NCBI GenBank assembly: GCA_041573795.1
Contig: JBFFQB010000041.1
Location: forward strand, 1-24,578
Direction of reading: 5' to 3'
Source: E44-bin32 sp041573795
GTDB lineage: Bacteria; Chloroflexota; Anaerolineae; Anaerolineales; E44-bin32
DNA: 24,578 nucleotides
In this document: piece after piece, positions 15,832 to 24,553 of the stretch
Layout: each line of letters starts with the position of its first letter
How positions within the stretch are numbered: the first letter of the stretch is position 1
The notes under the pieces: model-generated
What the model saw: the letters and a program-made list of their open reading frames with translations, nothing else
Database searches by the model: none
What the model was told of the DNA's origin: nothing
Program-made: the position numbers and the translations under genes

Positions 15832-18083
15832 AACCAACCAGAGAGGATCGAAACGAATAATCCCATCACACTGATGAAACTACCGACTCTGAAACTCAGG
15901 GGTTCATAGTTGAACTCGATCAAGTGCTCCCCTATCGGGACAGATACGGCACGAAAAAGATAATTCGCTCTATGGATTTCCACCACCGATCCATCCAAAT
16001 AGGCTTTCCATCCGGGATACCATGTATCGGCAACTACCAGCCATCCTTGCCCCTGCATATCTAAGCTGATCGAAAGCGAGGTTGGCCTGGAATCATCCAA
16101 TGCCAGAATGTGACCTACCCCGGACCCTGCGTTCCGCTCTGCGGGCTGTGATTCGAGAATGACCTGAGTTCCAAGATCAATCGCACCAGAAACAAGCAGC
16201 TCCAGTGCATGCTCTTCTGAGTGGGCTGCCACCGTTTCACCCACGAGATGGACGCGCCCTTGTTGTGGAAGTGGCTCGAAGACCACCGCGAGCAAGTTCT
16301 CGGGGCCAGGGTTAATTCGATAAGAAACACCTGCCCATGCCAGTAATTCATCCTGCTGTGACTGAGGGATTGTTTCTAATTTCGATAGAAATTGATTAAA
16401 CCGATCTGGAACCATTGGATCAAAGTTGTTTATGCTAGCCACCCCATCGATCATGCTGGTGTTGGGTAAGGCGACTTCCCGGATCTTTATCCAGTCAAGA
16501 CCTGTTTTGAAGCTATCAAATCGATGGGTTTGCTTGAATTTCAATTGCTCTTCAAGCGACGGGGGCATATAGATCCGTTGATTCGAAGAAATGCCTATTT
16601 GCTCCAGCACATTTCCCTCAAATACTTGCACGGCTATCGAGGGGTTCAGCCCTTGACCCGCAAGAAGTAAATCCAACAGGATAAAGCCACCAACCACGCT
16701 CGTCTTGAGGCCTAGCTTATCCTTCGGAAGGAAGAGCGTGAGCAATCCAGTGAAGGTTAGGAGGACTCCGCTGCGTGCAAAGGAACGGATAAACGAGGGT
16801 TCGATTTCTGGTATCAACTGCAGCGCGAGAAAGCTGGCAACTGCAATAATCCCTGCCCCAGCAGTGAGCAAACGCGTCCAGTATAGCCCCCGAGCCTGCG
16901 GCGTTGACCAGCGCTCTGCCCCACTTGCCGCCAAAAGGGCCAGGCTGAAGATCAAGAGGATATTCCAGCGACTTGGCGCTTGAAAGAGGTTAAACGTAGG
17001 GACGTAGTCAAAAAGAAAGGGGAATACTGGTGTATTCTTTCCTAGCGCTAACAGTAGCGTGATGAGTGCTAGTACGAAGAGAAACTTTTCCAGCGCATAG
17101 TCGCCCGCTGCGCTGCGCAAACTGCGTCCTATCGCACCAAGCCCAAGGAGGATCGGGAAGATTCCAATGTAGATGGCGTCTTCCCAGAAATTCCCATACC
17201 CCCAGTAATCCCCCGACACCGGACTCCCAAAAAGGTCCGGAAAGAAGAAGCCCAAAAGCCTCCATGGCCAGAAGGAATACGTCAGGGCAAACTCGCGGTC
17301 AAGGGTTCCCGCTCTTTGGGAGAGCGATAGGTACTCGGCCGTAGGTAGGAGTTGAGCTGCCGCCAGAGCAAATGCAAGGCTGCCGGCAATCAGCAAGCGC
17401 GAAACCAACCATAAGAGCGTTGCGCGATTAAAACTCGTGCGTGGTCGCCAGAGCGTCCATCCTGCCAGGAGAAGCAAGCTGTACCAAGCGGTTTGCGCAT
17501 GGCCGGATAACCACTGCATTGCAAGCGTAAAAGCCAGGCCAAGGATAGGCGCGAACGATTGCTTTATACTCGCTCGCTTTTCGGCCGCCTCCAGCAATCC
17601 TTCCATTGAGAAGAGGATCCACGGCAACCAGGCAGCTGTATGGTTGATGCTGATGAACCATGCCCGTGCCACCATGTAGCCACTCAGACTATAGACCAAG
17701 CCCGCAACCAGCTGGCCAAAGACTCCTATCCCCAGTCTCCGGGATAAGAGCACCATCCCTATCCCTGCAAAGACCAGATGCAGCACAACCAGGTATCCAT
17801 GCCCGTGTTCGGGGCCAAAGATAAGCAGCAGGATATTGGGAGGGTAAAGCAAGGCAGATTGGAGATTCGCCAGAAGCGGAGCCCCCATCCCCAATAATGG
17901 GTTCCAGAGCGGCATCTCTCCAAGCCTCAGGGTCTCGATTGCCAGGCGGTGCCAAGGAACAAACTGCAGCATGGGCGTCCCCCAGTACAGCACTTCTCTG
18001 GCAATTAACATCGGCCCGAAAAGAAGTAACGGCCCGATGATCACCAACACCCATTTCACTTTTGAGGCATCAATCCGTCGCAT
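15813..18083 (-). CDS. YfhO-family membrane protein (B', second copy)
   Basis: 756 residues, roughly a dozen membrane helices and a C-terminal extracellular beta-domain. Family landmarks are MPLWNPLLGMGAPLLAN early, SGYMVARAWF, FNLFQAPSRWNILL, and near the end DTWYPGWKAYLDG followed by NYLFRAVSVPIGEH. In Bacillus subtilis YfhO is needed to add a sugar from a lipid carrier to lipoteichoic acid; a comparable GT-C role here is inference. The first loop reads YWGTPMLQFVPW, without the Asp usually found there, unlike its paralogue at 19659-21785. ATG at 18083 has GAGG six bases upstream and overlaps the preceding gene by 14 bases; ATG at 18095 is an alternative without a binding site. Confidence 0.87.
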   Translation of the reverse strand: MRRIDASKVKWVLVIIGPLLLFGPMLIAREVLYWGTPMLQFVPWHRLAIETLRLGEMPLWNPLLGMGAPLLANLQSALLYPPNILLLIFGPEHGHGYLVVLHLVFAGIGMVLLSRRLGIGVFGQLVAGLVYSLSGYMVARAWFISINHTAAWLPWILFSMEGLLEAAEKRASIKQSFAPILGLAFTLAMQWLSGHAQTAWYSLLLLAGWTLWRPRTSFNRATLLWLVSRLLIAGSLAFALAAAQLLPTAEYLSLSQRAGTLDREFALTYSFWPWRLLGFFFPDLFGSPVSGDYWGYGNFWEDAIYIGIFPILLGLGAIGRSLRSAAGDYALEKFLFVLALITLLLALGKNTPVFPFLFDYVPTFNLFQAPSRWNILLIFSLALLAASGAERWSTPQARGLYWTRLLTAGAGIIAVASFLALQLIPEIEPSFIRSFARSGVLLTFTGLLTLFLPKDKLGLKTSVVGGFILLDLLLAGQGLNPSIAVQVFEGNVLEQIGISSNQRIYMPPSLEEQLKFKQTHRFDSFKTGLDWIKIREVALPNTSMIDGVASINNFDPMVPDRFNQFLSKLETIPQSQQDELLAWAGVSYRINPGPENLLAVVFEPLPQQGRVHLVGETVAAHSEEHALELLVSGAIDLGTQVILESQPAERNAGSGVGHILALDDSRPTSLSISLDMQGQGWLVVADTWYPGWKAYLDGSVVEIHRANYLFRAVSVPIGEHLIEFNYEPLSFRVGSFISVMGLFVSILSGWLCSRSD

Positions 18084-19662
18084 CCTGAACCTCATAAATC
18101 ATGACACTCGCATTGCCATAGACCTCAGCGAGATACCCTTCTTGATCGGGCGACCAGGCTCCAAGTGCGCGCTCAGCCTCTGTGAAAATCAGATAGTCTA
18201 CACCGGTTTCCATAAGCCAACGCCATCGATCAATCGATGAAAGCGTATTTTGAAAAACTGCGCGGACTTCAGGCTCAAGCTTAACAAGATCTACACTTTC
18301 CGGCCCATGACCAATCGGGACCCTCACTGGCGTCCATGCCGGCAGCGTGTTGCTGGTTGCATACGCAGCGAGCACGACACTCCCTCTTTGAGCATGCGTT
18401 TCAAGCCAGCGAAACGCTCGAACTTGGTCACCAGGAACAAAAACCGGAGCGGCAGGCCGTTGTACAACCTGGAGACTGCCCACAAAAATCATGATGGGAC
18501 TGATCAAGGAAAGCAGGGTAATCATCAGCCAGACATACCTCGGTCTCCTTCTCTCCATGTTCCACTGCGCCAAGAAGAAGGCAGCCAGGACGATCAAAGC
18601 CACCCAGACCCCATCTACCAGTCTCCGTTGCAGGTTATGGGGAAAATAGGCCAGAAGGGGTAAGGCGATTACCCATCCCACCGGAAGCAACCAGATGGGA
18701 TTTTCCTGCCATGGTTTTTTCCCGATTGCGGCAAGAACCGGGATCAGTACAACGCCATAGGCAATAAGGTAGTGGAGCGGATGCGGTGAGAGGATCCGGT
18801 TTTGCGCAGTCCAAGTTTGAAGGAAGGTATCCGTTGTGAATTGATACATATAGTAAAGGATAAGCGGCAAGGAAGGCAGGATTGTTCGGACGGCAGCTGG
18901 CAGCCAGGTTTCGAGCAATCTTTTTTGATTTGTACGTAAGGATGCGAGCACAACAGTAACTTGGTGGATTAATACGACGGCGTAAACGCTGAGAGTCGTG
19001 AGCGATTGGACCAGGGTTAGGAGCAGAATCAGAATCCCACTTTCCCATGATTTTGCATTGCCTTTGCCATTTTCCAAGTAGGCATGTATGGCTAAGATCA
19101 TCAAGCCGCGGGCCAATACGAGATGTGGTAAGCCAAGGAACGCTAGAAACCCGAAGGTTTCTGGTGAGATGAAATCAAGCGGCAGATCTCCCAGCACGGC
19201 CGCTCGGCCAAACAGGGGAACAATCCATCCTAACCCTCCGCCAAGCGTCGCCATAATTGTCGCCCAGCGACGCCAGACCACCTGTGTGAGGAACAGAGTG
19301 GAGAAGCGGTATATGGCATACACGCAAAGCGGAGTAGCGAGGAACCTGAAAAGATGGAAAAGAGCGACGAGCTGCGTGTGCTGTTCTGGTGGCTGTGCAA
19401 GTTTACCTAAGAGTAGATACGGCAGGAAGATGAGCTCGCCGCGTTGTTCCAGGAGCGTATAAGGTGTGCGAAAGAGCCAGTCTCCGTTAGATCCAGCCAG
19501 CATTTTGGCGATATACGAATTACCATCTTCAACACCAAAGATGAAACCACTGAAGAACCAATCTGTACTTTCATTGAAGAAACCCAGCAAGTAAGGTAGC
19601 GTGCATAGCGTTGCAAGACCAAACCCAAATACCATGCTCCACTTACGTTCGGCAGGGCTCAT
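18070..19662 (-). CDS. GT-C-like polytopic membrane protein (A', second copy)
   Basis: 530 residues with about eleven hydrophobic helices and a C-terminal soluble domain of about 110 residues starting at RWLETHAQRGSVVLA. The first loop holds EDGNSYIAKMLAG. It shares D-G-x-S-Y-x-x-K-M, W-x-A-Q-N-x-x-x-S-P-x-P-L-x-Y-L and L-x-Q/R-R-R-L with the 522-residue protein at 21782-23350, so the two are paralogues. The topology fits GT-C glycosyltransferases, but I do not recognise a named family. ATG at 19662 overlaps the stop of the preceding gene as ATGA, the same junction as the other A/B pair; ATG at 19671 is an alternative. Likely acts with its YfhO-type neighbours. Confidence 0.8.
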   Translation of the reverse strand: MSPAERKWSMVFGFGLATLCTLPYLLGFFNESTDWFFSGFIFGVEDGNSYIAKMLAGSNGDWLFRTPYTLLEQRGELIFLPYLLLGKLAQPPEQHTQLVALFHLFRFLATPLCVYAIYRFSTLFLTQVVWRRWATIMATLGGGLGWIVPLFGRAAVLGDLPLDFISPETFGFLAFLGLPHLVLARGLMILAIHAYLENGKGNAKSWESGILILLLTLVQSLTTLSVYAVVLIHQVTVVLASLRTNQKRLLETWLPAAVRTILPSLPLILYYMYQFTTDTFLQTWTAQNRILSPHPLHYLIAYGVVLIPVLAAIGKKPWQENPIWLLPVGWVIALPLLAYFPHNLQRRLVDGVWVALIVLAAFFLAQWNMERRRPRYVWLMITLLSLISPIMIFVGSLQVVQRPAAPVFVPGDQVRAFRWLETHAQRGSVVLAAYATSNTLPAWTPVRVPIGHGPESVDLVKLEPEVRAVFQNTLSSIDRWRWLMETGVDYLIFTEAERALGAWSPDQEGYLAEVYGNASVMIYEVQDATD

Positions 19663-21785
19663 CGTTTCCATCCCAGGACGAATGCAATCATGAGAGAGAG
19701 GGCAAAGATTATGCTCCCCCCGTATACACTCCGAGGATAGAAGGTAAATTTGACTTGATGCTCTCCTTGCGATATTTCGACCGCCCGGAAAAGTCCATCA
19801 TGAGTCAGCATATTCGCCTGGCGCCCATCGACGCTCACTTGCCATCCCGGATAGGAAAGCTCGCTGAGCACCAGAAGTCCGGGACCAGGCGCCCGAACCC
19901 GGATCTGATTTGGAGTCCATTCTTCTATTTCGGCAGGTAGCCAGCTATCGTCATCTGTTTCCATCCATGCGCGCGGATGGTGATCTTTGATCTCGTAAAG
20001 GTAAATACCATTGATTTGATCCACAAAGACGGCTGAATCCGCTTCAAGTGGAAAGTCCGAGACGATGTGGGAAATATTCAATGTACCAATGCGTTCCTGG
20101 TCAATTTCCAGAGGCCATGGTTGCTTGGGGTCTCCGTTCACAAAAGGGGGCAAGGTGACGGTGTATCCTTGCGATGAAAAACCCGTCGCCCGTTGCAGAT
20201 AGTCATAATAGCTTGAGAGTTGCAGGGGATTGATGCCATCAGCTAACTCATATTTACCGTCTACAGCTGCGTTGAGCGAGAGCGCGTACGATGGGGAAAA
20301 AATCCTGGCCTCACCATAACCGCCTCGCAAGTTGTCGTTTAGGATTTCCCGCGCTCTTTCACGCGCAGGATACGGTTCCATCCTGATCAGCGACCAGTTG
20401 ATCCAGGCCAACTCGGTCACGATCAAGATCATCCATAAGCGTCCCAGTGTGCTTGCTTGGATACGCTTTCGCAGGCAGTATTCCAGGAGAACAAGCGCGG
20501 CCAGCGCGAGCAGCGAAACCAGAATTTGATCGACCACTCTCCCTATCCCGAGGTAACCTAAGCCGAGGTTAACAAGGATGACAGCCGTGAGAAATACCAG
20601 GTAGCTCAACCGCATCCGTCTGGCTTGAGCAGGATTCCCGGATGGTTGAAGGAGCCATTCAAGGCCATATCCAGCCAATGCTCCCGCAGCCAACGCCGTC
20701 ATGAATAACATACGGGCTGGTACCCGCAAGAAGTTCGCGCCTGGAAGCAAGCGTATCAGGAGAGGATAGAGCGGCGTCTCCTCCCCAAAGCTGAGCAGCA
20801 GGGACCCAACGAAAATCACTCCCCAGAATCCAGTTCCTCGCCGACGGCTCATGAAACCCAGCAATGCGAGCAGCATGACGATCACGCCCAAATAGAGCAC
20901 CTGCTCTGCCTGCGCTCGGATCGGATGGAACAACCCTAAAATGTGACTCCACTCTAACGCCAATATGTTCCCCATTTCCTGCGTTAGTTGGAGACGGGTC
21001 GATCGCTGTAAGTACTCCCATAAGGGCCACGCCAATACCATGGCAATTCCAATCGAGGTGCCCGAAAAAGCCAGCATCACCTTGATGATCTGGATACGAT
21101 TGCCACGACGGTCTTTAGAAAGCTGCAACCAAGTGTGGAGAGCGTAAGCGCCGGCGAGGAGCAGGCCTGGGATCGCCCAGCGAGGATCAGCCAGGAAAAT
21201 CATCCCCAAAATCCCGCCCCCAATCAACGCTGTCCTGATACGATCCTGTCGTATTCGCTCAATCGCACGTCCCACATAAATCAATAGCCAGGGCGTCCAA
21301 GTCACGGAAAAGATCAAACTAACGTGTCCTAAACCCAAGTGTGAAAAGAACTTTGGCGCACCGGCGAAAGCCAGACCGAAAACGATGCCTGCGCTTTGAG
21401 ACAGACTAAATTGACGAGCCAGGAAATAACAACCCAGCGCCGCCCAGCAAAGATGAATGAGCAGCAGCAAATTGAATGTGAGTGGGAAGGGAAAAGCAAC
21501 ACCCAGCCAATTGGGAAGGTATGCCATTCCTGATAGGGGGTCCGCCGCAAATGGAGCGCCCGAAAAGATTGTTGGATTCCAGAGAGGGATTTGCCCCCAT
21601 TGGCCAAGCGAATATTGTATGAATTTGGCATTGGGGAGGTGGGCAATGAGAAGATCACTGTACTTCGCTCCCCTATAGAAAGCGACCCGATTCCATTGAA
21701 GTAATATCGGCAGGAAGAGCACGATGATCCCACCGATGGTCAGCATCCACTCCTTGCGGCGGCTGAAAGATGCTTTTCCGCTCAT
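19659..21785 (-). CDS. YfhO-family membrane protein (B, first copy)
   Basis: 708 residues, about a dozen membrane helices. Landmarks: KYSDLLIAHLPNAKF in the first loop, with an Asp in the place expected for GT-C catalysis; IPLWNPTIFSGAPFAADPLSG; NFLRVPARMLFM; and in the C-terminal extracellular domain LSYPGWQVSVDG then DGLFRAVEISQGEH. Paralogue of 15813-18083. Start ATG 21785 overlaps the previous stop as ATGA, so translation is coupled. The expected activity is transfer of a sugar from a polyprenyl phosphate to a surface polymer, by analogy with Bacillus YfhO; acceptor and sugar are unknown. Confidence 0.87.
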   Translation of the reverse strand: MSGKASFSRRKEWMLTIGGIIVLFLPILLQWNRVAFYRGAKYSDLLIAHLPNAKFIQYSLGQWGQIPLWNPTIFSGAPFAADPLSGMAYLPNWLGVAFPFPLTFNLLLLIHLCWAALGCYFLARQFSLSQSAGIVFGLAFAGAPKFFSHLGLGHVSLIFSVTWTPWLLIYVGRAIERIRQDRIRTALIGGGILGMIFLADPRWAIPGLLLAGAYALHTWLQLSKDRRGNRIQIIKVMLAFSGTSIGIAMVLAWPLWEYLQRSTRLQLTQEMGNILALEWSHILGLFHPIRAQAEQVLYLGVIVMLLALLGFMSRRRGTGFWGVIFVGSLLLSFGEETPLYPLLIRLLPGANFLRVPARMLFMTALAAGALAGYGLEWLLQPSGNPAQARRMRLSYLVFLTAVILVNLGLGYLGIGRVVDQILVSLLALAALVLLEYCLRKRIQASTLGRLWMILIVTELAWINWSLIRMEPYPARERAREILNDNLRGGYGEARIFSPSYALSLNAAVDGKYELADGINPLQLSSYYDYLQRATGFSSQGYTVTLPPFVNGDPKQPWPLEIDQERIGTLNISHIVSDFPLEADSAVFVDQINGIYLYEIKDHHPRAWMETDDDSWLPAEIEEWTPNQIRVRAPGPGLLVLSELSYPGWQVSVDGRQANMLTHDGLFRAVEISQGEHQVKFTFYPRSVYGGSIIFALSLMIAFVLGWKR

Positions 21786-23350
21786 GCTGGTGGGACCTTA
21801 TAAATGGCGATCTCGCCCATCCCCCAGCTGAGCTCAAGCGCCTCGAGCCAAGCCGGTTGGCCCAGCTCCTGCTCCTCCATACCGTAGTACACCCAGGTGA
21901 CCCCCAGTTCCCTCAATTCGTGCACTGAGACATCCGCATCTTGATAAAGGTGAGTTACCAGTTCAACTTGGGATTGCGCATTTGGCGTTTCAAATGGATG
22001 GCCGTAGAGAACTCGAATATTGGCATAGGCGGGCAGGCGATTGCCTGTCATCTCACCAGCTAGAACCAGGCTGCCGGGCTCAACATGCTCTTGGATCCAT
22101 GCATAGCTCTGGGCTTCTATTGCATTGATCACCACCTCAGGCTGTCCCCGCGCCACACCCTGTATACCTGCAAAGACGATCATCAGATTCGTCAGTGAAA
22201 AGACCAGAAGGATCAAGACTGTCAGTGGTTTGCGGAATTCAATCCGCATAGGGATTGAACCCCATCCCCAGGCAGCCAAGATCCCCAGAGGAAAAGCAAG
22301 ACCCAGGCTTAAGCGACGTTGGAAAGCAACCGGTGCGTAGAGGAGCAGCGCTCCGCTTAGCAACCAGACAAGCAGCAGCCGGCCCTTTCCTGTTCGCCAT
22401 GGCTTCCCTCGAACAAGCCCAAATGCGCCGAGGATTAATATTGGAGCGAAACCCACCAGATACGCGAGAGGCGCTGGCGAGGGGGTTTGATTCTGGGCAT
22501 TCCATGCTGCGATAACCGGATGATCAATGCTCAACCACAAATCGTATAACAACCAGGGTAACGCGCCGATCAAACAAGCCACCAGCGTGATTCCCATGTT
22601 CATGCTGCCTTTTAGATTTCCCTTGCTCGGTTTACTTTTCCAGGCGCTCCATAGTTCTACAAGGAACCAAAGAACGAGAATGACAAACAAGGAAACGAAG
22701 CTGAAGGGCAGAAGGGCTCCAAGCAGCATGCCACTAAGGCCGGCGAGAGCTACTCGCTTCCAAACAAACCAACCTTGCGCCAGCGCGGCCAGGATCGCGG
22801 CCAATAGAGCCGATGCTGCCATGGGAAAATGAGCGTTGCTGTAGGCTATCAGGAAGGGAATTGACTCTGGAACGAGGATGTCACTCGACGGCAGATTTTC
22901 AATAAAGAGGCTTAACCATCCCATTCCAGAACCAAGGACAATCACACCAAATCCAAACCAACGGACCTGGCGATGGGGAGATATTTGCTCATTTAATAGA
23001 TAGGCAAGATAAAATAACAAGCTGGCAGCTAGAAATCTAGCGATGTGAAAAATCCAGGGCATTCCCAGCGAGGTTATGCGGCTGATTTGACCCAGGAGCA
23101 GGTAATACACAAAGAGAAATACCCTCGGTCCGGGATCCGGGGCATAAGGGAGCAATAGCGTCCAATAGCCTTCTGCTCCCTGGCGCATCTTGGAAAGATA
23201 GCTAAAACCATCGATCGGGTTAATCAGAAAGCCATGAAAGGCACTCTTCTCAGGCGCCAGCCCCCATGCGATGACATAAGGAAGGACACTGAGCAGTGCC
23301 GCTCCAATACTGAGACTTAGCGCAATCCAACGTTCCCGAATCATCTTCAT
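21782..23350 (-). CDS. GT-C-like polytopic membrane protein (A, first copy)
   Basis: 522 residues from ATG 23350, about eleven hydrophobic helices, then a soluble domain from SYAWIQEHVEPGSLVLA to the end. The first loop has NPIDGFSYLSKMRQGAEGYW, sharing D-G-x-S-Y-x-x-K-M with its paralogue at 18070-19662. The frame is open upstream to 23497, but that stretch is not membrane-like and lies in the divergent promoter region. ATG 23344 has GGTGG seven bases upstream and is an equally good start; ATG 23350 lies 8 bases after a TACAAT box (23359-23364), which would make the transcript nearly leaderless. First gene of the operon. The family is not one I can name. Confidence 0.8.
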   Translation of the reverse strand: MKMIRERWIALSLSIGAALLSVLPYVIAWGLAPEKSAFHGFLINPIDGFSYLSKMRQGAEGYWTLLLPYAPDPGPRVFLFVYYLLLGQISRITSLGMPWIFHIARFLAASLLFYLAYLLNEQISPHRQVRWFGFGVIVLGSGMGWLSLFIENLPSSDILVPESIPFLIAYSNAHFPMAASALLAAILAALAQGWFVWKRVALAGLSGMLLGALLPFSFVSLFVILVLWFLVELWSAWKSKPSKGNLKGSMNMGITLVACLIGALPWLLYDLWLSIDHPVIAAWNAQNQTPSPAPLAYLVGFAPILILGAFGLVRGKPWRTGKGRLLLVWLLSGALLLYAPVAFQRRLSLGLAFPLGILAAWGWGSIPMRIEFRKPLTVLILLVFSLTNLMIVFAGIQGVARGQPEVVINAIEAQSYAWIQEHVEPGSLVLAGEMTGNRLPAYANIRVLYGHPFETPNAQSQVELVTHLYQDADVSVHELRELGVTWVYYGMEEQELGQPAWLEALELSWGMGEIAIYKVPPA

Positions 23351-23487
23351 ACCACCGCATTGTACGTCGACCTGCAGCACCATGCCATTAGTACCTTGAT
23401 ATATTGAAATCTTCGCTTTGCGACTTGGTGGAACTGGCAAGATGTTAAAACGAGGATACCCAACCAAGCGTGGGATGAAATGGTCAT

Positions 23488-23516
23488 TTGTATACAAGCA
23501 ATATTTACCGTATTAT
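23488..23516 (+). promoter_or_regulatory. candidate promoter of the lipoprotein gene
   Basis: TTGTAT (23488-23493), 17-base spacer, TATTAT (23511-23516) preceded by CCG. The same -10 box, with the same CCG before it and the same spacing, occurs at 24428-24456 before the next gene. Predicted leader is about 95 bases. Confidence 0.55.
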
Positions 23517-23570
23517 GTGATTTACAACGAACCTTTCATCGATGAAGGAATTCATACTCCTCCACTCTGC

Positions 23571-23595
23571 GCCCGACCTTATCCTAAGGTTGGGC
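23571..23595 (+). promoter_or_regulatory. 5' leader hairpin before the lipoprotein gene (copy 1)
   Basis: GCCCGACCTTA (23571-23581) pairs over 11 bp with TAAGGTTGGGC (23585-23595), with one G-U pair and a 3-base loop, followed by ATTTAATT and the ribosome binding site. No gene upstream on this strand needs a terminator, so it belongs to the lipoprotein leader. It matches the hairpin at 24511-24534 in sequence and in distance from the promoter. Confidence 0.65.
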
Positions 23596-23618
23596 ATTTA
23601 ATTTATAAGGGGTTACAG

Positions 23619-24113
23619 ATGAAAAAATTGCTGATCCTTCTTCCGTTCGCGCTGATGCTTGCAGGGTGCACTTCTTCTTCCCTGAGCGCTGGACCAATCA
23701 TAGACGCAGAGGCCGTGGCATTAGCCAAATCAGAGGGCATTGAAATCACATTCAACGGAGATTCATGCTCAAATACAGGTCCGGATGTAATAACAGCTGG
23801 AGAATATCTCTTCAAACTCAATAACCTTTCCGGGGAAGGTGCGCCAGATTTATGGTTGGGTCGGTTCACAGGTGGATATACCTATCAGGATTTTCTTGAT
23901 GCACAGGGGGAACCAGGTAACTATATCTCTAAGCCAGATAATCTAGACCAGGAACTCACTAGGGTTGTTGATTTTGATTTATCCACTGGCCAAAAGACCA
24001 CTACGTATTTACTAGAAGAAGGCGAATACGCCATTTACATATTCAATCCATCCGGAGCACAGTGGGGGCAATGGATTTGCGCCCCATTAACCGTAGTTGA
24101 ATCCGCTCCCTAG
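23619..24113 (+). CDS. small lipoprotein, possible cupredoxin/Ig-like beta-sandwich without metal ligands
   Basis: 164 residues. The signal peptide MKKLLILLPFALMLAGC has a lipobox LAG-C with Cys17 as the lipidated residue. The mature part has VITAGEYLFKLNNLS and ends GEYAIYIFNP....WICAPLTVVE, which resembles the first and last strands of small cupredoxin-like domains. There is no histidine anywhere in the protein, so it cannot be a standard copper site. Two cysteines (in GDSCSN and WICAP) could form a disulphide. AAGGGG precedes the ATG at 23619. The frame is open back to 23418, but that part contains the promoter and leader hairpin. No named family recognised; the fold suggestion is tentative. 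Confidence 0.85.
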   Translation: MKKLLILLPFALMLAGCTSSSLSAGPIIDAEAVALAKSEGIEITFNGDSCSNTGPDVITAGEYLFKLNNLSGEGAPDLWLGRFTGGYTYQDFLDAQGEPGNYISKPDNLDQELTRVVDFDLSTGQKTTTYLLEEGEYAIYIFNPSGAQWGQWICAPLTVVESAP

Positions 24114-24427
24114 AATTATTTGTAATCGGAATTTTGTATCCTCTCAACACAACAGACACACACGCAATTTGATTCAGACTCCTTTTAAGGAAGGAAGCCT
24201 TTACCCTTTCCAACCTCATGAGAAAGCCCTAAGTACCTTGATCAAGTGTCCCCCCACACCTCCATAATCGGTCTTAGAATAGCCTATTCGACTCTTTAAC
24301 CTCCTCAGAATCAAGGCAGGCCACGGAATGTGGCCTTCTTCTTTTATAGGATATAGCCTGACTGCTGGGGTTTCAGATTAGAGGGTGATTAGAGGTTATA
24401 TGTTGTTGGGGGCGATTGTTTATTCTA
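24114..24427. other. intergenic region after the lipoprotein gene
   Basis: No open frame with a ribosome binding site, tRNA or repeat is seen. The only clear structure is the hairpin terminator at 24319-24346, which lies over 200 bases past the lipoprotein stop, leaving room for a long 3' UTR or an unrecognised small RNA. The promoter of the next gene begins at 24428. Confidence 0.5.
24319..24346 (+). terminator. hairpin terminator upstream of the last gene
   Basis: AGGCCAC (24319-24325), 5-base loop, GTGGCCT (24331-24337), followed by TCTTCTTTT. A 7-bp GC-rich stem with a pyrimidine tract; probably ends the lipoprotein transcript or a small RNA. Confidence 0.65.
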
Positions 24428-24456
24428 TTGAAGTGCCCCTAATTGTGCCGTATTAT
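24428..24456 (+). promoter_or_regulatory. promoter of the last (partial) gene
   Basis: TTGAAG (24428-24433), 17-base spacer, TATTAT (24451-24456), again preceded by CCG as at 23511. Predicted start near 24463, leader about 90 bases. Confidence 0.6.
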
Positions 24457-24510
24457 ATAAAGTGTGTCACACCCAACATCGAAGCTAGAACTCAAACCAC
24501 TTGTTGTCAT

Positions 24511-24534
24511 GCCCGATCTCAGCCGAGGTTGGGT
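24511..24534 (+). promoter_or_regulatory. 5' leader hairpin before the last gene (copy 2)
   Basis: GCCCGATCTC (24511-24520) pairs with GAGGTTGGGT (24525-24534), three wobble pairs, 4-base loop, then TTTTAATT directly before GGAGG. Shaped like an intrinsic terminator placed just ahead of a ribosome binding site, so transcription attenuation is possible. Starts exactly 60 bases after the TATTAT box, as does copy 1. Confidence 0.6.
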
Positions 24535-24553
24535 TTTTAATTGGAGGCGAACA

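Noticed and set aside
23418..23480. tRNA-Leu-like stretch (GGTGGAACTGGCA)
   Set aside because: It resembles a D-arm, but no anticodon stem, T-arm (GGTTCGAATCC-type) or matching acceptor stem follows.
23418..23618. Upstream extension of the lipoprotein frame
   Set aside because: It would place the lipobox signal peptide inside the protein and crosses the promoter and leader hairpin.
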